Source of the DNA: Pirellulaceae bacterium
GTDB lineage: Bacteria > Planctomycetota > Planctomycetia > Pirellulales > Pirellulaceae
Length of the DNA: 49,392 bases
Direction of reading: 5' to 3'
NCBI GenBank assembly: GCA_016784735.1
Contig: JADHUC010000035.1
Span: forward strand, 1 to 49,392
The translations under genes were made by a program, and so were the position numbers. Of the stretch, positions 42,009 through 49,392 are shown in pieces. The notes beneath the pieces are model-generated. The model was given only the letters and a program-made list of their open reading frames with translations, made no database searches and had not been told where the DNA came from. Numbering within the stretch: the first letter of the stretch is position 1; the number at the start of each line of letters is the position of its first letter.

Positions 42009-42776
42009 TCAAAGCCGCACAGGTACTCCGTGCGCAGCCATCACCTCTTTGGTCTCTCGAATCGAATACTCGCCAAAATGGAAAATACTGGCCGCCAACG
42101 CGGCGTCGGCTTTGCCCGCCAGCACGACCTCAGCCAAATGCTCCGGTTTTCCGGCCCCGCCGCTGGCCACGACGGGAATCGAGACGGCCTGGCTGACCGC
42201 CGCGGTGATTTCCAGGTCATAGCCGTCTTTGGTGCCGTCACAGTCCATGCTGGTCAATACGATTTCGCCAGCCCCAAGTTCTTCGACCTCGCGCGCCCAA
42301 GTAACAGCCTCCAGGCCAGTGGGAATCCTCCCACCATTGATGTGGATCTCCCAGGACTCGCGCCCGTTCTTCTGGACGCGTTTGGGATCGATGTTCACGA
42401 CAATGCACTGGCTGCCGAATCGCTTCGCAGCCATGCGGACAAACTCCGGGTCGCGGCAGGCGGCCGAATTGATCGACACTTTGTCGCTGCCGGCATTCAA
42501 AAGGTCTCGAATATCCTCGATCGTGCGAATGCCACCTCCGACCGTCAAAGGCATGAACACCTGCTCAGCGGTGCGTCGCACCACGTCGATCATAATGTCT
42601 CGGCCTTCGTGGCTGGCAGTGATGTCCAGAAATACTAACTCGTCGGCCCCTTCTTCCTCGTACCGCGCAGCCACCGCTACCGGATCGCCGGCGTCTCGAA
42701 GGTTGACGAAATTCGTCCCCTTCACCACGCGGCCCCGGTTGACGTCCAGACAGGGAATAACTCGTTTTGCAAGCAT
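42009..42776 (-). CDS. hisF: Imidazole glycerol phosphate synthase, cyclase subunit
   Basis: 255 aa, full length for HisF. This (beta/alpha)8 barrel uses ammonia from HisH to turn PRFAR into imidazole glycerol phosphate and AICAR in histidine synthesis. The catalytic residues are present in the expected places: Asp11 (CLDV) and Asp130 (VNIDPKR), with phosphate-binding [24 protein letters not shown] and ASGGAG. No hisH or other his gene lies in the window. It stands first in a run with pilT. No clear ribosome site is visible before ATG 42776. Coding assignment is near certain. Confidence 0.97.
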   Translation of the reverse strand: MLAKRVIPCLDVNRGRVVKGTNFVNLRDAGDPVAVAARYEEEGADELVFLDITASHEGRDIMIDVVRRTAEQVFMPLTVGGGIRTIEDIRDLLNAGSDKVSINSAACRDPEFVRMAAKRFGSQCIVVNIDPKRVQKNGRESWEIHINGGRIPTGLEAVTWAREVEELGAGEIVLTSMDCDGTKDGYDLEITAAVSQAVSIPVVASGGAGKPEHLAEVVLAGKADAALAASIFHFGEYSIRETKEVMAAHGVPVRL

Positions 42777-43371
42777 ATGGCGGTCGGCTTCGCTTTCACC
42801 AGCGCAAGAATCAGCGAGAAAATTGCCAACCCCATAGCCTAATTCATGGCCTCGACAGTGGTCAAGCGCCCGGCAGCCAAGTGCCCGGCAGGGGTTCCTG
42901 GCGGCCAGGGTGTCCTGCGGTCAGCCGGAGGCTGACCGCAAAATGTGGGAAAATAGGGGGGGTTCGCTGCCTTCGGCCGCAGCCATACCATTCTCGCGAT
43001 ATGTCGAAGTCCTCGCCAAGCGCGAGCTACAGCCACCCGCCGAAAGCATAATGCGACCGAGAAAACGGGGGCTCAGACGCTTCCTGCCATGAAAACCAGG
43101 GGAGAAATACGGCTTCTTCGCGGCAGTTCACTGCCCATGCCAGGCGTTCGACGGTGACATGGGTAAGATCGTGTACGCCGAAGGGGTCCCCGCGGAGATC
43201 TTCGATGGCCCGCCAGAAAGCGTTCGGTAATGCGGCGCGGGCACAAGAACGGCCCGGGTCTAAGTAACGATTAGACCCGGCCCACTTAGTTGCCCTCACT
43301 GTCGAGCATGACGCGCCTCCGCGGCCGAACGCCACGCATGAGACGCGATTGTTGGCAAGGCGTTGTTCCTA
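42777..43371. other. Gene-poor stretch between hisF and the ankyrin gene
   Basis: 595 bp with no supported gene. It contains a perfect palindrome at 42916-42940, a duplicated GCCCGGCA near 42868-42890, and a minus-strand open frame (43027-43335) that has no ribosome site and no recognisable domain. Possibly the remains of lost genes. Confidence 0.4.
42916..42940. repeat. Palindromic hairpin (family E)
   Basis: TGCGGTCAGCC, loop GGA, GGCTGACCGCA: perfect 11-bp arms. No T tract. A single copy in this window; it resembles the other hairpin repeats in size and GC content. Confidence 0.7.
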
Positions 43372-43722
43372 TCACTTCCACAGTTGCCACCACTTCTTCT
43401 CGGCACTGCTCTTTTCCGTACAGCTCCGACCCAGGATCTCTGCGATCGCAAAACAAGCGTTCTTTTCCGCATTCTGCAGCGGTGTGTCACCATCCTCGTC
43501 TTGAGCGTTAACGTTTGCTCCTGCTTTGACCAGGAGGCGCACAATCTCCGCAGACTTATCCTTTGCGGCCCAGTGAAGTGCAGTCTCGCCAAAGGAGTCT
43601 GTACCCTCGATGTCATCGCCAGCTTCGATACGGGACTTTACTGCGTCGACATTCTGCTTCTGGACAGCGTCAATCAGTGGCGTGATTCGCTGCTGTCTGC
43701 AGTTGATGATAACATCAGCCAT
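43372..43722 (-). CDS. Small ankyrin-repeat protein
   Basis: 116 aa from ATG 43722 (GAGGAGGG 8 bp upstream). Three ankyrin units are visible: TPLIDAVQKQNVDAVKSRIE, GETALHWAAKDKSAEIVRLL and NAQDEDGDTPLQNAEKN. It ends in a short lysine/tryptophan-rich tail (EKKWWQLWK). Ankyrin repeats are binding scaffolds; no catalytic part or signal peptide is present. It probably binds a protein in the cytoplasm. First of a series of small unrelated genes on this strand. Confidence 0.85.
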   Translation of the reverse strand: MADVIINCRQQRITPLIDAVQKQNVDAVKSRIEAGDDIEGTDSFGETALHWAAKDKSAEIVRLLVKAGANVNAQDEDGDTPLQNAEKNACFAIAEILGRSCTEKSSAEKKWWQLWK

Positions 43723-43792
43723 TACGTACCCTCCTCGTTCCAATTCAGTTTGTCATTGCCCTCAAGTGCGATTCGTCCATTAGTCACGGTGT

Positions 43793-44083
43793 TCAGGCTC
43801 CCAGCCATGCCTTCAGTATTGTTAGCAGGATAACTACAAGAACGAATATCAGGAACGCTCCAATACATCCGCAAGGACTGTCGCCTTCCTGTTTTGGTCC
43901 AGACGCCGTCGAAGAAGAACTACTTCCCGACGAGCAGTAGGGACAATTCAGGAACGCACTGTTTCCGCCCTTGTAGCCCGCACATCTGCCACAGAATGTG
44001 CGGTCACATTGACGGCAATGGTAAGCAAGGAAAATATCGGCGGCCGTGAAAGTCTTTCTGCATTTGGCGCATTCTTCCGACAT
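43793..44083 (-). CDS. Small zinc-finger membrane protein
   Basis: 96 aa. The first 50 residues hold three CxxC-type pairs (CAKC, CRQC/CGRC, CPYC) with FYVE/AN1-like spacing: CAKCRKTFTAAD, AYHCRQCDRTFCGRC. A serine-rich linker (SSGSSSSSTAS) leads to one transmembrane helix (IGAFLIFVLVVILLTILKAW) at the C-terminus. It is therefore a tail-anchored zinc-binding protein. Function unknown. It lies 70 bp upstream of the ankyrin gene and may be cotranscribed. Confidence 0.7.
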   Translation of the reverse strand: MSEECAKCRKTFTAADIFLAYHCRQCDRTFCGRCAGYKGGNSAFLNCPYCSSGSSSSSTASGPKQEGDSPCGCIGAFLIFVLVVILLTILKAWLGA

Positions 44084-44245
44084 CGTGGCGTGCTTTCTAC
44101 GCTACTCGTTCAATTGGTGGCCGGGTTGCTGTGTGGTGCCAGCGATTGGGTTAACTCGGAGAACACGCGAAGCTATCTCTTGTCGAGTTCAGCTCGTTGT
44201 TGGTCCCTCTCACCAACATGGTGCTGGGAAGAGGACGTGTTGTCT

Positions 44246-44860
44246 TCAAGCACGTGCAGTTCGTTGGCTGCCTTCGTCACGAGGATCGTAGATCCAGGCT
44301 TCGCAGGGAAGTCTCCCGATGAAAACGGCGCGTCGTAGCAAGGGTACTGTGATGAAGAAAAAGCCCACAAAGAAGGGCGTGAGAATCCAAACGAGTGCAG
44401 TATAGCTCAGGAGCCAGAGCCCGAGGCGTCGTCGTCTCTTCAGACAGACATGGGCAGAGGTAGACGTGGCCAGGACCGGAGCGTAGAGAAGCAGAAGGCC
44501 CAAGATCGCGTCCCACGATTCGGCCCAGTCAGTGGTGAGCAGCAGAACGATGGCAAGGACGGTCATCATACCGGCGTACCAGACGGACACCTTTACGTTC
44601 CATCGGAGTCGTCGGAATATGGCCTCTATCTCTCGCTGCGAGAGGTGGCTGGGCACAGACCTGAAGATCCACAGGAGGATAGCCACGATAACGATGAACA
44701 ACGTTGCATCAAAGAACCTGTGGCTCGGCGTTCCCGAATAGCGTTCCCTATCCAGAATCTGGAGCGCCAAGATCCAGATGACACCAAGTCCGACGACAAC
44801 GCGTTGCGGCAGGTTGAGCACTCTCTTGATCTTCGATGCGCCGTCAGTAGGCAAACTCAT
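44246..44860 (-). CDS. Polytopic membrane protein of unknown function
   Basis: 204 aa from ATG 44860 (AGGAGT 5 bp upstream); an earlier in-frame start lacks a ribosome site. Five or so transmembrane helices (VVVGLGVIWILALQIL, ATLFIVIVAILLWIF, VWYAGMMTVLAIVLLL, AILGLLLLYAPVLATS, LLSYTALVWILTPFFVGFFF). A middle loop (SVPSHLSQREIEAIFRRLRWN) is amphipathic. No enzymatic motif. Base use and spacing resemble its small neighbours. Confidence 0.7.
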   Translation of the reverse strand: MSLPTDGASKIKRVLNLPQRVVVGLGVIWILALQILDRERYSGTPSHRFFDATLFIVIVAILLWIFRSVPSHLSQREIEAIFRRLRWNVKVSVWYAGMMTVLAIVLLLTTDWAESWDAILGLLLLYAPVLATSTSAHVCLKRRRRLGLWLLSYTALVWILTPFFVGFFFITVPLLRRAVFIGRLPCEAWIYDPRDEGSQRTARA

Positions 44861-45163
44861 GGTACTCCTGCCTTCCGACCGTTGTCTCGATGGACCAATG
44901 ACAAGCATGAGCCGCCGGAATATCCCCGGTCAGAACAATCGAAAGACTCCGGATTACACGACTTTACTGCAAAGTGTGCTAGCCGCCGGCACGTGGCGGA
45001 GCTCAGGACTCTCAATGTTCTCCCAAGACTTTTCATCGTTATGTCTCCTCATCGAAGACCGGGCAGCTCTCGCGTGTCTGCCTATAGAAACAACGCAGGG
45101 GCGCCACGCGACTTTGATAATGGTTGTCGGACCAGAGATCGCTGCCGTCATTGCCGCCGCCAA
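44861..45163. other. Intergenic stretch, 303 bp, with a short dispersed repeat
   Basis: No supported gene; open frames here lack ribosome sites. It holds one copy of the 28-bp repeat F (45088-45115). Confidence 0.5.
45088..45115. repeat. 28-bp dispersed repeat F, copy 1
   Basis: Starts AAACAACGCAGGGGCG and ends CACGCGACTTT. The second copy at 48603-48630 has the same orientation and a single mismatch. Confidence 0.8.
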
Positions 45164-47461
45164 CTACTTCGCGAGCCGCAACACGCATGGTCGGTCCTTT
45201 CTCACTGGCTGGAACAGCACAAATCTGCCGTAGAAAACGTACTTGGCGCCACCCGGTGACTCAAAGACCTTGGCAGGCTTCCCGTAACGTTGCTCCGCGG
45301 CGTGGAGCGTGAGCTGGTTGCGTCGCAGGAAGCATAGGAACTGGGTTTCTTCCGTTTTGGTCATACTACATTTTCCATCTCCGACCAGATCCTCGTGCAA
45401 AAGCATTTTGACTTCGACATCGTCCCACTGTGGGGAAACTTGCACCATGTCCAACAGCTTTTCTACAGGCAGGTCTATCGCAGGCACATAGCTTGACCAA
45501 TAGTCCAAATCCTCTTGTGCTTCCGGGTCAATTTTTCCATCCTTCACCAACGGAATACCTGGAGAGGCTTTCGCCAAAGGACACGTTTCCATTGCTTTCT
45601 TGATCTCCTCCGTCCGGTGGCCAAACAGAAGGGCATTCGTGAGATGCCAGAATGCTTTGTCTTTGTCGCCTTGTTCGGCGAGTTCAAGAGATCGTGTGAT
45701 GTAAGCCGCAACGTCTGGCGACACGTACCCAGACTTCCGTCCGGCATTCTGCACCAAAGGCGTGTTGGACACGCCGATTTCTGGGCGCGCTTGCACAACT
45801 GTGGCCAGGCCCCAAGGGATCTGCTCCTGAGTGAGCCTATCGGTCAACTTTCCCACGGTACAACCTTGAATCGTCCCATGCACCGTCACAGCAGTCCCGG
45901 CGCTGAGCCGTTCCCACTGGCTCAAGGCCGATCGCGCAGGGCGGAACTCGGCCCAGGGCACTGTCAGCCCACCTTCGGTCAGCTTGCGCTGCACCCCTGC
46001 AAACCGAAGCGTCACTTCATTGCCTGACCGTTTCATCCCCTCGAACGTCAAGGGCCATCGGATGACCTTGCCTTGGAACAAATCGCTTGGAGGCTGGGAG
46101 CCCGCGGTGAGCGTTTCTCGATAGCACTGGACAAACCTGTCATAATCGAGTTGCCAGTCTGCCAGCGCTTCGACTGGCGCTTTGCTTGGATTGACACTCC
46201 GCTCCCAACCCGTGGCGGTCGCGTAAAATCGCCATATCTCAGGTTGGTCTACATAGACAGGGACGGTTGTGCTCAAGGCCGAGCCAGAATCAAAGGAAAA
46301 GCAAAACGCTTCGTAGCCTCCAACGGTTAATGCGAAGGTCTTCTCTTTGTGTGGTGCAAGTTTGTGTTCGGTTCTCGTCTGGTTTTTCTTCGAAGTCAAA
46401 GTGATTTCAAGTTGGACCGTACTTTCGTTGATTGCCGTGACAGCCACTTGCTTCAGGGCATGAGCATTTTGGCTTGCGGGGCTGGCCGCAAGGTCTGGAG
46501 TGGCTGATGAGACCTTCGGGACCTCAGGTACGGCGGGCGCGGGAGTCGCCGGTTTGGCGCCGAGTTCGCGTATGTAAGCACGATCCGGTTCGCTAAGTCG
46601 ATTCAGAGGAACGGTGATAAGGCGAGCATTGTCAGATCGCTTGAGCACCACTTCGCCGTCGCTCGTTACTTCCACAAACTCGGCATCTACGGAATACCGA
46701 CCGGTGCTGTCGGTCCATTCTCGAGTGATGATGACGGACGGCTCCGGCGATGGGTGCCCTGACCTTCGTCTGGCATTCCGCACCAGAGACGTTTTGGACA
46801 CGTTTGACGAGGACAGCGGCATTGAAATCTCGTCGCCTTTGTAGATAACAGTCAGGCGCGACAGACCTTCAGGCACTTGGAAAAGAAGACAGGACCTCGC
46901 ATGCCCTTTGTTGATTGTAAGTCTGTGGGGATTCGCGTCGCTCCAAACATCGACGGGATCGCCTGATCCCGCTAAGCATTCTGATTTCCCACGTTCATGC
47001 TTGACAGAAAAGTCGCGGAGATCTACCTCCACGTCGTTGGCGACACTGCTTCGCTCGAATGACAGCCAGACGAACCGGTGGCCAGGTTTGGCTCTATGGG
47101 CGTGGGAGCCAGTGTTCAACGTAACATTGCCCGTAGTAGCGTCCATGTAGGCGTGTTCGAGAACGGTCACCTCTACTTGGCCAGTCTTCACAAACATCAA
47201 CTCCTTTAGCTCTCCTATTGGTGTTCGCAGGTCGGCAATGTCTCGTGGGACGGGAACAATGTCATTAGGGTCTACGCGGTTCGTCGCTACGGATTCTTCG
47301 CGTCGCTCGCTGTTTTGTGGCGTGGCGGTGTCGTCCGCCTTTGGCTGATCGCCCGAATCGTGAGTCAGCGGCACTGGTTTTTGGCGACCGCCGTGCCCCT
47401 CGCAACCGCCAACGGAAAGGAACATGACTACCGTCAAGGCGACGAGTGATAAAACTCGCAT
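45164..47461 (-). CDS. SHD1-domain lipoprotein
   Basis: 765 aa. The signal ends in lipobox VGGC (Cys20), then a polar linker. Residues about 75-210 are a beta-rich domain of DUF4352-like character (GQVEVTVLEHAYMD, KPGHRFVWLSFERSS). Residues 245-300 form an SHD1 domain (REWTDSTGRYSVDAEFVEVT, VVLKRSDNARLITVPLNRL). Further beta-rich and helical parts follow, including AEQGDKDKAFWHLTNALLFG and, at the end, RYGKPAKVFESPGGAKYVFYG. Two copies of a coding repeat (VSNTPLVQNAGRKSGY and VSKTSLVRNARRRSGH) flank the middle. No catalytic motif. Together with the lipoprotein at 23079 it is the second SHD1 protein here. Function unknown. Confidence 0.75.
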   Translation of the reverse strand: MRVLSLVALTVVMFLSVGGCEGHGGRQKPVPLTHDSGDQPKADDTATPQNSERREESVATNRVDPNDIVPVPRDIADLRTPIGELKELMFVKTGQVEVTVLEHAYMDATTGNVTLNTGSHAHRAKPGHRFVWLSFERSSVANDVEVDLRDFSVKHERGKSECLAGSGDPVDVWSDANPHRLTINKGHARSCLLFQVPEGLSRLTVIYKGDEISMPLSSSNVSKTSLVRNARRRSGHPSPEPSVIITREWTDSTGRYSVDAEFVEVTSDGEVVLKRSDNARLITVPLNRLSEPDRAYIRELGAKPATPAPAVPEVPKVSSATPDLAASPASQNAHALKQVAVTAINESTVQLEITLTSKKNQTRTEHKLAPHKEKTFALTVGGYEAFCFSFDSGSALSTTVPVYVDQPEIWRFYATATGWERSVNPSKAPVEALADWQLDYDRFVQCYRETLTAGSQPPSDLFQGKVIRWPLTFEGMKRSGNEVTLRFAGVQRKLTEGGLTVPWAEFRPARSALSQWERLSAGTAVTVHGTIQGCTVGKLTDRLTQEQIPWGLATVVQARPEIGVSNTPLVQNAGRKSGYVSPDVAAYITRSLELAEQGDKDKAFWHLTNALLFGHRTEEIKKAMETCPLAKASPGIPLVKDGKIDPEAQEDLDYWSSYVPAIDLPVEKLLDMVQVSPQWDDVEVKMLLHEDLVGDGKCSMTKTEETQFLCFLRRNQLTLHAAEQRYGKPAKVFESPGGAKYVFYGRFVLFQPVRKDRPCVLRLAK
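45726..45773. repeat. Coding repeat G, copy 1
   Basis: 48 bp, 39 positions identical with copy 2 at 46754-46801. Read in frame on the minus strand as VSNTPLVQNAGRKSGY. Confidence 0.7.
46754..46801. repeat. Coding repeat G, copy 2
   Basis: Counterpart of 45726-45773, 81% identical, same strand and frame, read as VSKTSLVRNARRRSGH just ahead of the SHD1 domain. Confidence 0.7.
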
Positions 47462-47683
47462 CGTCCTATCCTCCTCTGAGTTGATTTGAGCTTAGGGCGT
47501 GAGCCCTTGAACACGGTGCATCAGCGATTTCGGCTCGCCCTCAGGGGCACCTTGGACCTACGTGTCGGACGCATCGTCACTGCTAAGGTTGTTCTGATTC
47601 TTGCCGCTCGTCAGGCGTTTTCTTCCTTCTAAGATAAAGCAGAAATGCCACTACAATTTCGATAACGAGAGACGCTGACCCCA

Positions 47684-48496
47684 TCACTGGTCGTTCGTTT
47701 CGTGGACTGGTGATGCTCTTTTTTTGTCCAGCAGCAGACGAAGGCCACGCCGCAATAGCAGGATTCCGATGGCCGCGATCCCGATCGCTCCCGCGGGTAG
47801 AATTAGCGACGCAAGCGCAGTTACGTCCCTTATGCTGACAGCTACAAGCAGAATGACGAAGACACCCACGGCTATCATCAGGATACCCAGCAACGCAGTT
47901 GCTGCTGCTGACATGGGATGCTCCGGTCTGCTCAGTGTGGCCAAAGCCAAGAGGACTCCGATGGCAAGAACAAGGCCAAGATAGGCGCAAACCCGTGCGC
48001 GGCGGATATACGGGTTCACTTTCCACACTAGCGTCCATGGCCCCGCGACGATGTCGTCGCTTTGCTCGTTCAGACGCAAGAGGAGTGTTCCGCGTGACCT
48101 GCTGGGAGATTCAAACAGAACTCTGTGCCTGAGGAAGCCACCGGTTCCAAGTTCCTCTCCACCACTATAGCGCCTGAAGTAGGTTGTCTTTCCCTCGCCG
48201 TCTTCAACGCGAATAGAGTACAAGACGAAGGACGAGTCAGCATCAGCGAGGCTGAGTTCAAGCATAACCTGGTATATATAAACCTGTGACGTCTGGGCCG
48301 TGTATGTATAACGGGTGTGGAGATAGTCCCCGAGTTCCAACACAACTCCGCCAAGCCGCCGCTTGGCAGGCCCTTTCGTGATATCAACGCTTCCCGGCCA
48401 AACAGTAGGGTCAGCCGCGAACGAGATTACTAACGTGGCGCCGGCGAGAACTGCAACGCCCGCTATGGTTTTCCATGCGGCTCCGGGTACTCTCAT
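47684..48496 (-). CDS. Membrane protein with extracytoplasmic beta domain
   Basis: 270 aa, GGGAGAAG before ATG 48496. A signal or anchor helix (TIAGVAVLAGATLVISF) is followed by a soluble domain (30-160) rich in beta strands (RLGGVVLELGDYLHTRYTYT, SFVLYSIRVEDGEGKTTYFRR). Three or four transmembrane helices close the protein (VCAYLGLVLAIGVLLALAT, AAATALLGILMIAVGVFVILL, LASLILPAGAIGIAAIGIL), then a basic tail. No recognised family. It lies upstream of the SHD1 lipoprotein gene by 222 bp. Confidence 0.7.
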   Translation of the reverse strand: MRVPGAAWKTIAGVAVLAGATLVISFAADPTVWPGSVDITKGPAKRRLGGVVLELGDYLHTRYTYTAQTSQVYIYQVMLELSLADADSSFVLYSIRVEDGEGKTTYFRRYSGGEELGTGGFLRHRVLFESPSRSRGTLLLRLNEQSDDIVAGPWTLVWKVNPYIRRARVCAYLGLVLAIGVLLALATLSRPEHPMSAAATALLGILMIAVGVFVILLVAVSIRDVTALASLILPAGAIGIAAIGILLLRRGLRLLLDKKRASPVHETNDQ

Positions 48497-48602
48497 CTTC
48501 TTCTCCCGCCTCGCGATGAACTGCCCGCCGAACTATCGGGGTTAGATCTCCTCCGCAATCTCTCCCCGCCTTTGAAATTGGGGAAATTAAGGCCCCCTGC
48601 TT

Positions 48603-48630
48603 AAACAACGCTGGGGCGCCACGCGACTTT
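48603..48630. repeat. 28-bp dispersed repeat F, copy 2
   Basis: Same orientation as copy 1 (45088-45115), one mismatch. The two copies bracket the SHD1 lipoprotein and the membrane protein gene. Confidence 0.8.
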
Positions 48631-48693
48631 TGCAGCGACGCCAACATCGCTTGCGGGCTTGCCCCACGACGGAAGCTCGCGGCACGGACTCCA

Positions 48694-49203
48694 TCAACAC
48701 TGGCTGTCCCGTGTCGTGGGTCGGCTTCGACGAAAGCGAGTCCAGCTTTCAACGTGTAGACGAGGTCGCGATCGCGCGTTTCGTGTTTGCTGCTCTATGC
48801 CTGCTGGTATTCCCAGGGCGACCGGTTCTTGATTCCTAAACTGGAATTGGACACGGCGCGTCCCTTTGGGTACGACAAATAATGCAACGATGGTCCATTC
48901 GTACGAGTCCAAAGTCTTGAAGCTCTCTATATTGCCGTACCCCGCAGGGGCCTTTCGAAGAGTGACATGACCCATGATTGTGTCCCCAAGGCCACAGGCT
49001 GTGATGATCTTCTTGTTGCTCAGAATCAGTCGAAAGTCATCGAATGCGGCAAGATTTGAATCCGCCAGTTTTCCTTCCGCAGACCCAATGGTCAATTTGC
49101 TTCTTCTTGACGTGACCTCGCAGCGAAGCTGCAGGAAGAAACTGTCCGGCTCGATGCTCCAACCCCGTGCGCTTTGGTCTATCTCCAGCTTCTCCAATAT
49201 CAC
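48694..49203 (-). CDS. Hypothetical protein, possibly a truncated remnant
   Basis: 169 aa from GTG 49203, with no ribosome site in front. The body is beta-rich (FFLQLRCEVTSRRSKLTIG, FRLILSNKKIITACG, YEWTIVALFVVPKGTRRVQF). The last 40 residues are arginine-rich and look like translation of non-coding or repeat DNA, so the true end may have been lost. The frame is the same as that of the partial gene upstream (stop at 49279-49281), with 25 codons between. It may be a 5'-truncated gene or the second half of a gene broken by a stop. No family recognised. Confidence 0.4.
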   Translation of the reverse strand: MILEKLEIDQSARGWSIEPDSFFLQLRCEVTSRRSKLTIGSAEGKLADSNLAAFDDFRLILSNKKIITACGLGDTIMGHVTLRKAPAGYGNIESFKTLDSYEWTIVALFVVPKGTRRVQFQFRNQEPVALGIPAGIEQQTRNARSRPRLHVESWTRFRRSRPTTRDSQC

Positions 49204-49278
49204 CGCCGGTGGGCCGTGTCTTTGCGGCGAGCGTGCAAGATCTTTTTCGGAGCGGCGAGCGTGCGGTGAGTTGATGGG

Positions 49279-49392
49279 TCAGCGTGCGGTTTGAGCGAGG
49301 GCGGTAGTGTGGGCGAGCGTTTCGCGGTAGTTCCAGGGCATCCAGCACTGAGGATTCGTGGATACCTCCTCGGCATGTCGCTCGAGCTCGTT
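49279..49392 (-). CDS. C-terminal end of a gene that starts outside the window
   Basis: 37 codons and a TGA read from the window edge without interruption: NELERHAEEVSTNPQCWMPW, then NYRETLAHTTALAQTAR. Composition (acidic/amphipathic, no excess arginine) is that of a real protein end. Family cannot be told from this fragment. Confidence 0.45.
   Translation of the reverse strand, partial: NELERHAEEVSTNPQCWMPWNYRETLAHTTALAQTAR

Noticed and set aside
43027..43335. Minus-strand open frame of 102 codons between hisF and the ankyrin gene
   Set aside because: The second half has some normal-looking composition, but there is no ribosome site, no known domain, and the start is arbitrary. At best a gene remnant.
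44954..45163. Minus-strand open frame of 69 codons
   Set aside because: No ribosome site; it contains repeat F, and no protein features were visible.
43372..49392. Integron cassette array
   Set aside because: The run of small same-strand genes suggested it, but the gaps lack paired attC core sites, and no integrase is in the window.

Overview
The window reads as a chromosomal segment of a planctomycete (Planctomycetota, most likely a Pirellulales-type lineage, possibly an uncultured one). The evidence is a DUF1549/DUF1553 - DUF1501 - PPC-domain gene trio, two Tat-exported Gfo/Idh/MocA oxidoreductases, several very large secreted LamG/CBM-like and glycosidase-like proteins, a small membrane protein starting with the 'NPYDPP' motif, SHD1-domain lipoproteins, and several families of short palindromic repeats inserted in both intergenic and coding DNA. 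No tRNA, rRNA, CRISPR array, prophage or complete insertion sequence was seen. Both ends cut through genes.

Layout. (1) 1-5174, minus strand: an operon of an unusual three-module Fe-S protein related to epoxyqueuosine reductase, a DUF4838/alpha-glucuronidase-like secreted protein, and a Tat-exported protein cut by the window edge. (2) 5421-10817, plus strand: a LamG + PL10-like polysaccharide lyase and a glycosyl-hydrolase-like (GHL10) protein. (3) 10825-17915, minus strand: DUF1549/1553, DUF1501, PPC-domain and neutral-ceramidase-like genes. (4) 18087-21452: a large CBM9-like/DUF6067 glycosidase-like protein, then small membrane proteins. (5) 23079-25291: a LolA-like + TlpA + SHD1 lipoprotein and a PIN/RHH toxin-antitoxin pair. 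(6) 25362-31770: Gfo/Idh/MocA and UroD-like operon, an isochorismatase-ThuA fusion, a HEAT-repeat protein and a second Gfo/Idh/MocA. Segments 1-6 look like a catabolic region for plant- or algal-type glycans and their breakdown products.

(7) 31849-37193, plus strand: a membrane cluster. Its centre is a fusion of an Lgt-like (prolipoprotein diacylglyceryl transferase family) membrane domain to a radical SAM domain of the MJ0619/Tes (tetraether lipid synthase) type, followed 16 bp later by a rhodanese-polytopic membrane protein. This is the best candidate for an undescribed system, possibly lipid modification. (8) 37224-42776, minus strand: hisF, pilT, a GspE/PilB-like protein that has lost its P-loop lysine, a small membrane protein and a YiiX-type peptidase, tightly packed. 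(9) 43372-49392, minus strand: small unrelated genes (ankyrin, zinc-ribbon, membrane proteins, SHD1 lipoprotein) spaced like accessory DNA and sprinkled with short repeats.

The other main observation is a set of palindromic repeat families, called A to H here. Each arm of families A-C is itself a hairpin, the families nest in symmetric composite units (12244-12546 and 30309-30446), and several copies lie in frame inside genes. Two family A copies encode nearly the same peptide in two unrelated proteins.
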